Below, one piece after another: positions 18,993 to 28,792 of a DNA stretch of 64,000 nucleotides (position 1 is the stretch's first letter; each line of letters begins with the position of its first letter). The stretch is taken from positions 451,035 through 515,034 of the forward strand of contig CAWIUG010000006.1 of the NCBI GenBank assembly GCA_963839165.1. Direction: 5' to 3'. A model generated the notes under the pieces. It saw only the letters and a list, made by a program, of their open reading frames with translations. It did not search any database and was not told the DNA's origin. A program made the position numbers and the translations under genes. The stretch comes from DATFVA01 sp963839165 (GTDB taxonomy: Bacteria > Bacteroidota > Ignavibacteria > Ignavibacteriales > Ignavibacteriaceae).

Positions 18993-19622
18993 ATGAATAT
19001 AAAGATAAAATATTTAGCCTGGGAACTGGTATTGATAATATTAATTGTGTGGATTGGAATGCAGATAACTACTTATAAAACAGCAGACAATTCTTATAAC
19101 GCTATGACCATTACTGAAAATGGTCCCGATGATGAAATAGCAGTTAAACTGTCAATGTTTATAAAGTTTGTGAAAGAACATAAATCATCCGACCCCGACC
19201 TTGACCGAAAATATGTCAACAATGGTTTGATATACCTTTCGGGAGTCCTAAATGCAATGATACAAAATAAATATCGCGATAATGCAGGAATGAAGGTTCA
19301 GAGAGAAAAATTATTGAATATCAATACGAAAATATTAAATGATGATTCCTTATCAGCTGAGAATCTTAAGGTATCATTGTTAACAGCATCTAAAATTATT
19401 GCCCGGATTCAGTCATTTGAATTTCCTGATTTGTCAGAAGCATCAAAGGATCTGATAAGTTCTGCTATGGAGATAGAACAGAATGAGACATTTGAAATAC
19501 TTAAGTTTCGATCTGCCGATTTTTTTGAAAAATCGAGTAATATTTTTATAGCCATGGCAATCATTAAAGCAAATAGGAATAACGAAATAAGGGAGGAATT
19601 CTACAATATAAAGAGTTCCTGA
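18993..19622 (+). CDS. Membrane-anchored protein of unknown function in the ku-ligD locus
   Basis: 209 residues. One N-terminal transmembrane helix (residues about 7-23) is followed by a helical soluble domain, with no motif I recognise. AGGAG 8 bp upstream supports the ATG. It starts 21 bp after ku, so it is likely co-transcribed with it. Whether it takes part in end joining is unknown; location is the only link. Confidence 0.65.
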   Translation: MNIKIKYLAWELVLIILIVWIGMQITTYKTADNSYNAMTITENGPDDEIAVKLSMFIKFVKEHKSSDPDLDRKYVNNGLIYLSGVLNAMIQNKYRDNAGMKVQREKLLNINTKILNDDSLSAENLKVSLLTASKIIARIQSFEFPDLSEASKDLISSAMEIEQNETFEILKFRSADFFEKSSNIFIAMAIIKANRNNEIREEFYNIKSS

Positions 19623-19697
19623 AAGTTGACTTAATGCAGTAATTATATGATATTCGAATGAAACCCTGTTTTTTAATTTTTTAGCCAAGGAGATTCT

Positions 19698-20027
19698 ATG
19701 ATTGCTCCGGCCATCATGTTTGCTGTAAGTATTTTATTTGGACTGCATATATTGTTTAACCTCTTCACAAAAAGGGAGCCGCCGATAACTTCAGTTGTGA
19801 TTCATATTTTTGCTTTTTTGTCAGGTTTCATGATAATAAATATTCCTGGCGATCTTTATAAAGGGGGCGACCTCACAGCAGGATCTATCACAACCTGGGT
19901 TGCTCTTTTTGTCGGTGCAGTTTTCTTGTTTAAAGATGTATTATCGAAAAAAAGACCTTCTTCTGTTTTAGGAGTCGTTTATATCCTGCTGATCGGTGCA
20001 GGTACAATTTTTATCCTCAGTTATTAA
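19698..20027 (+). CDS. Small integral membrane protein of unknown function in the ku-ligD locus
   Basis: 109 residues with about four hydrophobic segments: residues 3-21, 30-49, 65-83 and 91-109, separated by short charged loops (FTKREPP, GDLYKGGD, SKKRPSS). AAGGAG precedes the ATG at good spacing. It ends 10 bp before the ligD phosphoesterase start. No family is recognised. Confidence 0.65.
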   Translation: MIAPAIMFAVSILFGLHILFNLFTKREPPITSVVIHIFAFLSGFMIINIPGDLYKGGDLTAGSITTWVALFVGAVFLFKDVLSKKRPSSVLGVVYILLIGAGTIFILSY

Positions 20028-20037
20028 AAAGTTTTTT

Positions 20038-20631
20038 ATGCCATTAAAAAAGTATAAAGAAAAGAGAGATTTTAAGAAAACCCCGGAACCTGCCGCGGGT
20101 AAAAAATCCCGGGGACGAGCTCTTAGCTTTGTGATCCAAAAACATAATGCAACTAATCTGCATTATGATTTCAGACTTGAAGTTGATGGGGTACTTAAAA
20201 GTTGGGCAGTGCCGAAAGGACCCTCACTTAATCCTTCCGATAAACGGCTTGCAATGATGGTTGAAGATCATCCTTTCGATTATAAAGATTTTGAAGGAAT
20301 TATCCCTAAGGGCGAATACGGCGGCGGTGAGGTAATAATATGGGATAACGGAACGTACCATGCACTTTCAACTGAGGATAAAAAAGAATCTGAAAAGATC
20401 ATGCATGATGGAATTCAAAAAGGGGAAATTAAATTTGTCCTTGAAGGCCATAAACTAAAGGGTGAATTCGTTCTGGTGAAAATGAAGGGAAGAGGAGAGA
20501 ACGCATGGTTATTGATAAAACACCGCGACAGTCATGCTTCAAAAGAAAATATTCTTGACCAGGAAAATTCTGTGGTTTCGGGAAACAGTATTGAAGATCT
20601 GCAGAACGGTGACGAAAAAAAAAAGCAGTAG
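20038..20631 (+). CDS. ligD: LigD N-terminal 3'-phosphoesterase domain (zero-frame product of split ligD)
   Basis: 197 residues covering the phosphoesterase module. The predicted active-site pattern is intact: His and the HYDFR cluster in KHNATNLHYDFRLE, then DHPFDY. The IPKGEYGGGEV and RGENAWLLIKH motifs follow. In known LigD this module trims 3' ends. The zero frame ends at TAG 20629, right after a run of ten A. A -1 shift there continues into the ligase-polymerase frame, giving an 832-residue phosphoesterase-ligase-polymerase LigD, the usual three-module order. The ATG at 20038 has no clear ribosome-binding site. Confidence 0.88.
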   Translation: MPLKKYKEKRDFKKTPEPAAGKKSRGRALSFVIQKHNATNLHYDFRLEVDGVLKSWAVPKGPSLNPSDKRLAMMVEDHPFDYKDFEGIIPKGEYGGGEVIIWDNGTYHALSTEDKKESEKIMHDGIQKGEIKFVLEGHKLKGEFVLVKMKGRGENAWLLIKHRDSHASKENILDQENSVVSGNSIEDLQNGDEKKKQ

Positions 20632-20650
20632 AATTAACTCCCCGGGTTAA
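20619..20650 (+). promoter_or_regulatory. Candidate programmed -1 frameshift site in ligD
   Basis: The heptamer A-AAA-AAG (20619-20625) is in the correct zero-frame phase and is the same slippery sequence used in E. coli dnaX. An 8-nt spacer with the zero-frame TAG follows. Then comes a hairpin (20634-20640 with 20644-20650, 7 bp including one G-T pair, 3-nt loop). The -1 frame is open from 20613 through the ligase domain to 22535. A single-base sequencing deletion in the A10 run is the main alternative. Confidence 0.6.
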
Positions 20651-20702
20651 AGAATATCTTTATAAAGCTCCTTCTAAAAAATATCCTAATAAAATAAAAC
20701 CT

Positions 20703-22535
20703 ATGCTTGCAACCCTTGTTGATGAACCGTTCGATGATGAGAAATGGATTTTTGAGATTAAATGGGATGGATACAGGGCGATTGCTGAAATAAAAGATGG
20801 GGAGGTGGATTTATATTCCAGAAATAATAATTCTTTCAACCAGAAGTATAAACCCATTGTTTCTGCACTTGAGTCTGTAGATAAAGATATGATACTGGAT
20901 GGTGAAATTGTAGTGCTTGATGAAAAGGGAAGAGCTGATTTTCATAGTCTCCAGAATTTCGGTAAAGGTGGCAAAAGTCAGCTTGTGTACTATGTTTTTG
21001 ATCTTATATATTTTGATGGGAAGGATCTTACAGAACTTTCCCTTATCAAACGTAAAGAAATATTAAAAAATATTTTGCCCGATATACCCGCGGTCAGATA
21101 TAATGACCATATATTAAAATACGGCAGAGATTTCTATAAACTTGCCGGTGAGAAACAGCTGGAGGGTATTATAGCAAAAAACATAAACAGCAAATATTTC
21201 CGTAATAAAAGATCTAAAGAATGGCTTAAATTAAAAATAAAGAAAAGACAGGAAGCCGTTATAGGGGGATACACCAAACCAAAAGGAAGTCGAAGTTATT
21301 TCGGCGCGCTCGTACTGGGAGTTTATAACGATAATAAGGAGCTGGAATATATAGGTCATACCGGTGGGGGTTTTTCAGAAGAGGATTTGAAGCGGATTTA
21401 TAAAATGATGAAGCCGCTCGAGCTGAAAACATGCCCTTTCATTAAAAAGCCTGAAACGAATATGCCTGCAGTATGGTTAAAACCAGAATTACTGTGTGAA
21501 GTTGAATTCTCTGAATGGACGGGGGAGGGTATGATGAGACACCCGGTATTTTTGGGACTTAGGGAGGATAAGGAGCCCGAAAATGTTGGCCGTGAACTAC
21601 CTGATAACCCGAGCGAACCGCATACAAACATTGATAGGAAAAAAACTATTAACTCAAAGGTGCTGAAGTTAACAAATCTTGATAAGGTGTACTGGCCTGA
21701 TGAGGGTTATACCAAAGGTGATCTTATCGAGTATTATGAAAAAATAAGCAAACGCATCCTTCCATATCTGGAAGGGAGACCTGAATCCTTATTAAGACAT
21801 CCTAATGGAATTAATGGAGAAAGCTTTTTTCAAAAGGATATAGTGCAGCTCAATGCTAAATGGCTTAAGACAAAGAATATTTTTTCTGAATCAAATGATA
21901 AAGATATTAGATATCTAGTCTGTAATGATAAGGAGACTTTGATATATATGGCCAATCTCGGCTGCATTGAAATAAACCCCTGGTTTTCCAGGATAGAAAA
22001 CCTGGAGCGTCCGGATTATTTTGTCATTGATCTGGATCCGGAAGAAATTGAATTCGATAAGGTGATTGAAACGGCTCTTTGCGTTAAGGAGGTGCTTGAT
22101 GAAGCCGGAACTGAAAGTTTCTGTAAAACTTCAGGCGCCACAGGACTGCATATTTATGTCCCTTTGGGAGCAAAATATGAGTATGATACGGTTAAAGAAT
22201 TTGCCCATATTATAGCGAAGCTTGCTCATAACAAGCTGCCAGCGATAACAAGCCTTGAAAGAAGTCCCTCCAAAAGAAAACATAAAGTTTACCTCGATTA
22301 TCTGCAAAACAGGAAGGGCCAGACGCTGGCTGCACCCTACAGTGTAAGGCCGAGGCCCGGCGCGCCGGTCGCAACTCCACTCGACTGGAGTGAGGTAAAA
22401 ACAGGGTTAAGACCCACAGATTTTAATATTGATAATATCTTCGGAAGGCTTGAACAAAAAGGAGATATTTTTCAAAAAATATTAGCCGGAGGGATCAATA
22501 TACAGAAGTGTATCGAAAACCTTCAGGGTAAATAA
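20703..22535 (+). CDS. ligD: LigD ATP-dependent ligase and polymerase domains
   Basis: 610 residues from the first in-frame ATG. The frame is open further upstream from 20613 and encodes typical linker sequence (KAVELTPRVKEYLYKAP), so this ATG is probably not the real N-terminus; no ribosome-binding site precedes it. The ligase module holds the adenylation motif FEIKWDGYR, EGIIAKN, and the OB-fold end EVEFSEWTGEGMMRHP. The archaeo-eukaryotic primase-like polymerase follows, with LDKVYWPDEGYTKGDL, DYFVIDLDPE, KTSGATGLHIYVP and YSVRPRPGAPVATPL. Together with Ku it repairs double-strand breaks. Confidence 0.92.
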   Translation: MLATLVDEPFDDEKWIFEIKWDGYRAIAEIKDGEVDLYSRNNNSFNQKYKPIVSALESVDKDMILDGEIVVLDEKGRADFHSLQNFGKGGKSQLVYYVFDLIYFDGKDLTELSLIKRKEILKNILPDIPAVRYNDHILKYGRDFYKLAGEKQLEGIIAKNINSKYFRNKRSKEWLKLKIKKRQEAVIGGYTKPKGSRSYFGALVLGVYNDNKELEYIGHTGGGFSEEDLKRIYKMMKPLELKTCPFIKKPETNMPAVWLKPELLCEVEFSEWTGEGMMRHPVFLGLREDKEPENVGRELPDNPSEPHTNIDRKKTINSKVLKLTNLDKVYWPDEGYTKGDLIEYYEKISKRILPYLEGRPESLLRHPNGINGESFFQKDIVQLNAKWLKTKNIFSESNDKDIRYLVCNDKETLIYMANLGCIEINPWFSRIENLERPDYFVIDLDPEEIEFDKVIETALCVKEVLDEAGTESFCKTSGATGLHIYVPLGAKYEYDTVKEFAHIIAKLAHNKLPAITSLERSPSKRKHKVYLDYLQNRKGQTLAAPYSVRPRPGAPVATPLDWSEVKTGLRPTDFNIDNIFGRLEQKGDIFQKILAGGINIQKCIENLQGK

Positions 22536-22552
22536 CTCTTGTTTTTTATGCT

Positions 22553-24775
22553 TTACTTAAGATGATCCTTCAGGTAATTAAAATATACATTCAGCATAAG
22601 CATATAATTTGACATACTATAAACAGCCCCATGTTCTCCCGGGGGATATATCCTTAAATCGGCATCCTTGCCGGCATTGGTTAATGCTGTAAGTAGCTGC
22701 ATCGTATTCTGAACATGGACGTTATCATCCATTGTGGAGTGGACAATCAACAAATGCCCTTCAAGGTTTCCGGCATTATAAACATTAGAGCTTTTATCAT
22801 ATCCCTCGGCATTTTCATCTTTTAATCCCATATACCGTTCGGTATAAATATCATCGTAAAGCCTCCAATCAGTAACAGCAGAGTTTGCTATACCTACCTT
22901 AAAGATTCCCGGATGCATCAGCATTGTATAGATAGTAATATAACCTCCATAACTGGTTCCCATAATTGCTGTTCGACCTGTATCAACGTAGGATAATGAA
23001 GATAGATACTTTATTGCCTCAGTATAATCGTTGCTTTCCCATTTTCCCAGTTGTTCATATACAACCTTCATAAACCTGCTTCCATAATCACCGTTTCCCC
23101 GATTATTAATATTAACTATAAGATAACTATTCTGTGCAAGCCATTGACGAAATCCGTCTGTCTCGAATGAATTAAATACCCCTTGAGAGCCCGGACCGCC
23201 ATATACATCAAAGATCACCGGATATTTCTTTGTGGAATCAAAATCAAAAGGAAGGATCATCTCAGCGTCGAGTTTTGTACCATCAGCTGAAGTAAAACTA
23301 AATAGTTTCCCGGGGGAATATTTATGAAATTCAATAAAAAGGGTTGCTCCCTTATTATCTTCAAGTGTGGTAACTAAATGACCTTTCGTATCCCATAATT
23401 CTACCCGTTTAGGCTCATTTACATTTGAGTAGGAATCGATATAAAATTCCGTGTTCGGAGAAAGATTAAACGAATGCCTCCCAGGGGCTTCTGATATTTT
23501 ATGTTTTTCATTCCCATTGAATCTTATAGAGTACAAGTGTCTTTCCAGTGGAGAAACTTCGGTGGAAGCATAATAAATCAGCTGCTTTTCCGGATTAATA
23601 CCTTCAATACCGGTAACTGTCCAGTCCCCTTTTGTAACCTGGTTTACCAGATTACCGTCGTAATCATACCTGTATATATGCTGATAACCGTCACGGTCTG
23701 AGATCCAGAAAAATTCTTTAATATTTTCTGGGAAATAAATAAAATCTATCACCTTTTCAAAGAAACTATTTATATCTACCCAGCTTTCTGATTTCTCTTC
23801 AAAAATTAATTTTTTACTGCCATCCTGGACATTAAAGAAATAAAGCTTCATATCATTTTGTTTTCTGTTCAAAGTCATCACCGCAAGCTCATTCGGTACG
23901 CTGGTCCAGTACACTCTGGGAATATACTCTTCATCAATATCCAGCCATCTTTTACTTCCATCCGAAATATTTACAATCCCTATTTTGACCTTCGCATTTG
24001 GATCACCTACCAGTGGAACACGAAACTTTACATAATTCGGATGCTGAGTCTCATAATCAGTCATCTGAAAAAGGGGCTCGTTACTTTCATCCACTTGCCA
24101 GTATGCAATATATTTGCTGTCGCGTGACCATTCCCATCCTTTGGAAATGTCAAACTCTTCTTCATACACCCAATCGAAATGCCCATTGTAAACCATATCT
24201 GAAGCATCGTCTGTTAGTTGCTTTTCGAATCCCTCTTTAACATTATAGAGATACAAATTGCCTTCACGTTCAAGACCCACACATGTTCCGTCCGGGGAAA
24301 GTTCTGCTGTGCGGGCATCTCTGACCAGCAGTTTTAAGCTTTTTTCTTCTGTTGAATAAAGATAATAATCAGAGATCCCCGAATAACGGTAGATAGATCT
24401 GAGGTTAGCCTCAAAAATCAGATATCTGAAGTTATTCGACCAGGTGTACGAATCATATTTGAATGGTTCTCCCGTTCCCGGAAATGTCATCTCCCCTGTA
24501 TCCAATAGTAATTCATCACTTAGAGATCCCGGATAATATTTCCTTATTTCATTGTGCCCCGATTCTATATTGCTTACCGTATAAGTATAACTAGCGCCGT
24601 TTTCCATCCATTGTACATCCTGCGGCCCCGAACTTCCTTCCAGAATATGTCCCGCGGCAAAGGCTTCGTTTATATCGGAATATTCTTCCTTTCCCTGTCC
24701 TATAACAATAGTATAGGAGGCAAAGAAAGTAAAGAAAAGAACAATTATAAACCGGGGATGTATTTTTTTGGGCAT
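22553..24775 (-). CDS. Secreted dipeptidyl-peptidase IV-like S9 serine peptidase
   Basis: 740 residues. A signal peptide or anchor spans residues 8-26. An eight-bladed propeller-like region contains WVYEEEFDISKGWEWS, whose Glu pair anchors the substrate N-terminus in DPP-IV. The C-terminal alpha/beta hydrolase has YGGPGSQ, nucleophile GTSYGGY, Asp in TMDDNVH and His in GEHGAV. It likely removes X-Pro dipeptides from peptides in the periplasm. It is convergent with ligD. Confidence 0.9.
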   Translation of the reverse strand: MPKKIHPRFIIVLFFTFFASYTIVIGQGKEEYSDINEAFAAGHILEGSSGPQDVQWMENGASYTYTVSNIESGHNEIRKYYPGSLSDELLLDTGEMTFPGTGEPFKYDSYTWSNNFRYLIFEANLRSIYRYSGISDYYLYSTEEKSLKLLVRDARTAELSPDGTCVGLEREGNLYLYNVKEGFEKQLTDDASDMVYNGHFDWVYEEEFDISKGWEWSRDSKYIAYWQVDESNEPLFQMTDYETQHPNYVKFRVPLVGDPNAKVKIGIVNISDGSKRWLDIDEEYIPRVYWTSVPNELAVMTLNRKQNDMKLYFFNVQDGSKKLIFEEKSESWVDINSFFEKVIDFIYFPENIKEFFWISDRDGYQHIYRYDYDGNLVNQVTKGDWTVTGIEGINPEKQLIYYASTEVSPLERHLYSIRFNGNEKHKISEAPGRHSFNLSPNTEFYIDSYSNVNEPKRVELWDTKGHLVTTLEDNKGATLFIEFHKYSPGKLFSFTSADGTKLDAEMILPFDFDSTKKYPVIFDVYGGPGSQGVFNSFETDGFRQWLAQNSYLIVNINNRGNGDYGSRFMKVVYEQLGKWESNDYTEAIKYLSSLSYVDTGRTAIMGTSYGGYITIYTMLMHPGIFKVGIANSAVTDWRLYDDIYTERYMGLKDENAEGYDKSSNVYNAGNLEGHLLIVHSTMDDNVHVQNTMQLLTALTNAGKDADLRIYPPGEHGAVYSMSNYMLMLNVYFNYLKDHLK

Positions 24776-24851
24776 TTTTATATTTCTATTTTTGTAAACT
24801 TCTAAATTATTAAAAAGAACCGTCTAAAATAAGCCAGGGACCATCATTTTG

Positions 24852-26180
24852 ATGACTGAAAGCCGGGAATCCTTATCCTTAAAGAAAATATTTATATTCT
24901 GGATGCCTCTCGCGGCCACCTGGCTTATGATGTCAGTTGAGGGTCCTTTCCTTTCTGCTCTTATTGCGAGGTTAAGTGAACCCGAGTATAATCTTGCAGC
25001 CTACGGCATAGCGTTTTCATTTGCGTTAATCATAGAAGCACCGGTTATTATGATGATGAGCGCGTCCACTTCGCTTGTAAAGAACCTTCATTCTTTCAAA
25101 AAACTCAGAACATTCACATATTCCCTCAATCTGCTGGTTACCCTGGGAATGATTGTACTGATCCTCCCCTCCGTTTTTTATTTCCTCGCGCTTAATCTAA
25201 TCGGATTACCATACCAGGTTGCTGAACTTACCCACAGAGCGCTCATAATACTGCTCCCCTGGCCCGGGGCTATCGGTTACAGGCGATTTTACCAGGGTGT
25301 TTTAATAAGAAATAACCTTACAAAAAGAGTAGCCTACGGAACAATTGTGCGACTAAGCTCGATGGGACTAACTGCCCTGGTTCTTTATTTATTTTTTAAG
25401 GTAGATGGGGTTATTGTTGGTGCTGCAGCACTGTCGGCAGGAGTGACAGCAGAAGCAGCAGCAAGCAGATTTATGGCTTCTTCTGTTCTGAAAAAAATGA
25501 AATCGGAGATATCAACCGGTGATGATCAGCTGGGTCATAAAGAAATTTTTCTCTTCTACTATCCGCTGGCGCTAACTTCTATGATTACTCTTGGGGTTCA
25601 ACCCCTGGTTACTTTTTTTATGGGACAAAGCCGGATGGCCCTGGAATCGCTGGCCGTATTGCCAGTGCTGACTTCATTTATATTTATTTTCAGAAGTCTG
25701 GGTTTATCCTACCAGGAGGTTGTAATAGCTCTCCTGGGAGAAGACAGGGAAAATTATAATATTCTGAAGAAGTTTGCCGTTATACTCTCCACCTGCCTCG
25801 TCGGAGTTCTTATGGTAATTGCTTTTTCTCCATTGGCCGATATCTGGTTCAATAGAGTATCTGGTTTATCTTTGGATTTAACACAGTTCAGCAGAATACC
25901 GCTCAAAATTATGTCTATTTTCCCTATGCTGACTGTTTTGATTAGTTTCCAAAGGGCACTGCTGGTGAATGCAAGGAAAACCAAACATATAACATCCGCA
26001 ACGATAATAGAAATCAGCGGGATTATTATTGTTCTGTTTATTGCTGTAAAATGGTTGTCTGTGGTAGGGGTGATCGCTGCAACTGCGGCGTTTGTTATAG
26101 GCAGGATTTCTGCGAATATCTATCTGAGCCGTCCGGATGTTCTCAGGAATACCGGAAAGGAACTAATAAAGGCTGATTAG
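24852..26180 (+). CDS. MATE/MOP-superfamily-like multidrug or flippase transporter
   Basis: 442 residues with about 12 hydrophobic helices in two similar halves. Segments such as FWMPLAATWLMMSVEGPFLSALIARL, WPGAIGYRRFYQGVLIRNNLTKRVAYG and the second-half FYYPLALTSMITLGVQPLVTFFM resemble the MATE-like branch of the MOP superfamily. The substrate cannot be predicted. The start is set at ATG 24852 rather than the adjacent TTG. Its stop is one base from the stop of the convergent SGNH gene. Confidence 0.75.
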   Translation: MTESRESLSLKKIFIFWMPLAATWLMMSVEGPFLSALIARLSEPEYNLAAYGIAFSFALIIEAPVIMMMSASTSLVKNLHSFKKLRTFTYSLNLLVTLGMIVLILPSVFYFLALNLIGLPYQVAELTHRALIILLPWPGAIGYRRFYQGVLIRNNLTKRVAYGTIVRLSSMGLTALVLYLFFKVDGVIVGAAALSAGVTAEAAASRFMASSVLKKMKSEISTGDDQLGHKEIFLFYYPLALTSMITLGVQPLVTFFMGQSRMALESLAVLPVLTSFIFIFRSLGLSYQEVVIALLGEDRENYNILKKFAVILSTCLVGVLMVIAFSPLADIWFNRVSGLSLDLTQFSRIPLKIMSIFPMLTVLISFQRALLVNARKTKHITSATIIEISGIIIVLFIAVKWLSVVGVIAATAAFVIGRISANIYLSRPDVLRNTGKELIKAD

Positions 26181-26181
26181 G

Positions 26182-28098
26182 TTATTTGATTAGTTTCTGA
26201 ATGATTTCGCGTGCTTTTTCCGGCTCATTGTTTTTGTTATATGCTTCCGCCAGACTGGAATATACATCTTCAATCTCACCAGGAGTAAACTTGTAACCAC
26301 TCTGGTTGTTTCTCTCCAGAGAACTATTGAGGAACTGGATAGCCACATCAGGTTTCCCAAGGATAAGCTCAGTCTTTCCTAATTTATATTCAATGAACTG
26401 ATTTGAATTGAACCTGTTTGCCCGAAGATAGAAATCTTCCGCCTGTTCGTAATTACGCATCTGAAAGGACATATCACCCGCGAGTTTAAGTGCCATGGGG
26501 TTATCTTCATCGGAAACAAGGATTGCCCGAAGTTCATCCAGAGATGAGGCATAATACCCCAGGGTTAAGTAGTACTTTGCCAGGTTTAAATGAGTAGCTG
26601 CCCAGGATGATTGATGAAGAACGGCATAATCATAAGCAGCCTGTTCCGTGGTGGTTTGAGGAGTATAGTTAAAACCAGAATCTGATTTTGTAAATGGGGG
26701 CCTGCTTTTCAGTTCCCTGATCTTTATCATGCCGATCAAACTATCTAATTCCGTTACCGGGCTTTTTGACCATAATGCACTATCACTCTCAACCGGAACC
26801 TGAAATTGACCAAGCAGCTTATGCTGCCGGATGCTCTGGTACCATGCCTTAGCAAGAAGGAAATATCCATGTATGTTCGGATGAACATGATCGACAAGAA
26901 GTTCTGAACCAATAATGCCGTTGGTAGAATTCTTTTTAAACAATTGTCTTACATCAGCTACCGGGATTTTATATTCGCTTCCGAGGCTGAATACTATCTT
27001 ATTAAATTCCGAAGGGGCTCTGAACCTGAGTCCATCCAGGTCGGCAGCTAGTGAAAATTGAGCTTCTGCTTCTGTATAATGCCCGGATACCTCATAACTC
27101 TTTGCAAGAGCATAATGGAAGTTTGCCGGCATCGAGTCAACTGAAATGGCCCTGGAAAACAAATCCTCAGCAATAGAGTATTTCCCTGTATTCATACTAT
27201 CAACACCGGTTTTAAATAGATTCTCTGAAAGAGTTTTAGCAGAATCACTTAATCCTGTCGAATGAAATGAAACAAACGGAGCGAGACTATTCTCATTTCT
27301 TACAAGACTGGATATTAAAACCGGGATATGGTTTTCCTGTAAGAGGCTGATTACCTCACGGTAATTTTCACGAAAGGTATTAACTCCTGTCTTATAATCA
27401 TCGCTGTTATACCTTATGGAAGTACTTGCCATTTCCTCCATTAAAACTTTATTTTCCTGCTGCTTATCAGAACCGAACCAGCCGCTGACGGAATTAATTA
27501 TATTTTTAAGGAGAACGAATGTTTTAAAGTTTTGAAGCCATAAGTATGTTTTAATGAGACTCCTGTTCTTACCAATTGAAATAGTTGAGCCTACACCATA
27601 AACGCCATAGTATTCGTTATGTCCCATATATATAATGAAAAGATCTGGTTTATATTTTACCAACTCGTCTGCGAATTCATTAACAGTAAAGCTGTTGGTA
27701 GCTGCAATGGCAGTGTTGATCACTTCTATATTTTTTCCGGGTAAGGCAGCTGTAAGTCTTTCTCTTAAAAATTCAGAAGGAATGGCATTATATTCGTAAG
27801 GAAATCCTGCCATCGTGGAAGCTCCAAGGCAGAATACTCGAATAGTTTGAGGTGATTTATTTACTTCGAAATAATCATGGGATCCTTTCCTGTAGTACAT
27901 TCTATCTTTGTTAAAATATCTTTTCCCGACCAGCTGGTTTATTGTATAATATTCTTTCCCATTACGATCTATTTTAGTAATAAAATCAAGATCATCGGCA
28001 TAACCAGACACCCTTAATGTCAGTTCAATAACCATAAAAAGAATTACAGGAATCGATATCAGAATAACTCTAAATAAATATTTTTTACTATTTCTCAT
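26182..28098 (-). CDS. SGNH/GDSL-like hydrolase with TPR repeats, membrane-anchored
   Basis: 638 residues. An N-terminal transmembrane segment spans residues about 8-27. The SGNH blocks are spread out: block I FCLGASTMAG, block II TAIAATNS, block III YMGHNEYYG and block V DHVHPNIHG (Asp-x-x-His). TPR-like repeats interrupt the domain (about 300-360) and fill the C-terminus (about 510-635). These features suggest an O-acyl esterase acting on envelope glycans; the substrate is unknown. It is the last gene of the minus-strand surface module, 6 bp after the preceding gene. Confidence 0.8.
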   Translation of the reverse strand: MRNSKKYLFRVILISIPVILFMVIELTLRVSGYADDLDFITKIDRNGKEYYTINQLVGKRYFNKDRMYYRKGSHDYFEVNKSPQTIRVFCLGASTMAGFPYEYNAIPSEFLRERLTAALPGKNIEVINTAIAATNSFTVNEFADELVKYKPDLFIIYMGHNEYYGVYGVGSTISIGKNRSLIKTYLWLQNFKTFVLLKNIINSVSGWFGSDKQQENKVLMEEMASTSIRYNSDDYKTGVNTFRENYREVISLLQENHIPVLISSLVRNENSLAPFVSFHSTGLSDSAKTLSENLFKTGVDSMNTGKYSIAEDLFSRAISVDSMPANFHYALAKSYEVSGHYTEAEAQFSLAADLDGLRFRAPSEFNKIVFSLGSEYKIPVADVRQLFKKNSTNGIIGSELLVDHVHPNIHGYFLLAKAWYQSIRQHKLLGQFQVPVESDSALWSKSPVTELDSLIGMIKIRELKSRPPFTKSDSGFNYTPQTTTEQAAYDYAVLHQSSWAATHLNLAKYYLTLGYYASSLDELRAILVSDEDNPMALKLAGDMSFQMRNYEQAEDFYLRANRFNSNQFIEYKLGKTELILGKPDVAIQFLNSSLERNNQSGYKFTPGEIEDVYSSLAEAYNKNNEPEKAREIIQKLIK

Positions 28099-28104
28099 TA
28101 GGAA

Positions 28105-28770
28105 TTATCGCCTGGTTCTTCTGTAGAGATATTCTTTATTAGTTTTCAGATCCCTGATACCCATCATATCCTGCTGTATCCAGAAGGTATGATTTTTTTT
28201 AGTTTTCTTTTTATCATTATAAATCATAGTTAATGTGTCCTTATCAACTTCAAAGTATCCTTCATTCATTCTTCCGGTAACGGAAAAATCCCAGGTCTGG
28301 TTGTTATAAAACGTTTCAACGGCAGTATCTTTTGAAGGGTATACCCATTTCCAACGTCCTATAAGAGGATTTCCAGCTTCATTTTCCGGAACCTTATAAC
28401 TTTTATCCCTCACAAGGTTGATTGAGTTAATGTTTCCGGATTTATTGTATGTTCTTACTATTGTATCCGTTTTAACGGTTATCAGACTTGTATCTACAAT
28501 AGTTTCTGAGTCAGGGTAGGAACTCAGTAGAAAGCTTATCAGGGTATCTGCATTAAGCTTATAACTATACTTTGCAGATAAGTGCCGCTGCACATAAAAA
28601 CTCATGTCAGCCTCAAATCTGAGATCAACATCCCACTGTCTTTCATTTTTAATCAATTCCCAGTTCCCCACCAGGCTGTCAACATTCTGCGGAAATAAAT
28701 ATGAAGTAAAAGAGAACAGTATTAATAATACCAGAAGAGGAATTTTTATATAACCATAAATAGAGTTCAT
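28105..28770 (-). CDS. Secreted lipocalin-like repeat protein, unknown function
   Basis: 221 residues from the ATG at 28770. An upstream in-frame ATG at 28818 lies in the loop of a terminator hairpin and is rejected. A signal peptide (residues about 8-28) ends near YLFPQN. The mature part has two related beta-rich units, one beginning VGNWELIKNERQWDVDLRF and the other GRWKWVYPSKDTAVETFY, each with the G-x-W opening seen in lipocalin-like stress domains. No specific function is recognised. Confidence 0.65.
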   Translation of the reverse strand: MNSIYGYIKIPLLVLLILFSFTSYLFPQNVDSLVGNWELIKNERQWDVDLRFEADMSFYVQRHLSAKYSYKLNADTLISFLLSSYPDSETIVDTSLITVKTDTIVRTYNKSGNINSINLVRDKSYKVPENEAGNPLIGRWKWVYPSKDTAVETFYNNQTWDFSVTGRMNEGYFEVDKDTLTMIYNDKKKTKKNHTFWIQQDMMGIRDLKTNKEYLYRRTRR

Positions 28771-28792
28771 CACGGTAATTTCAGGTAAAGTT

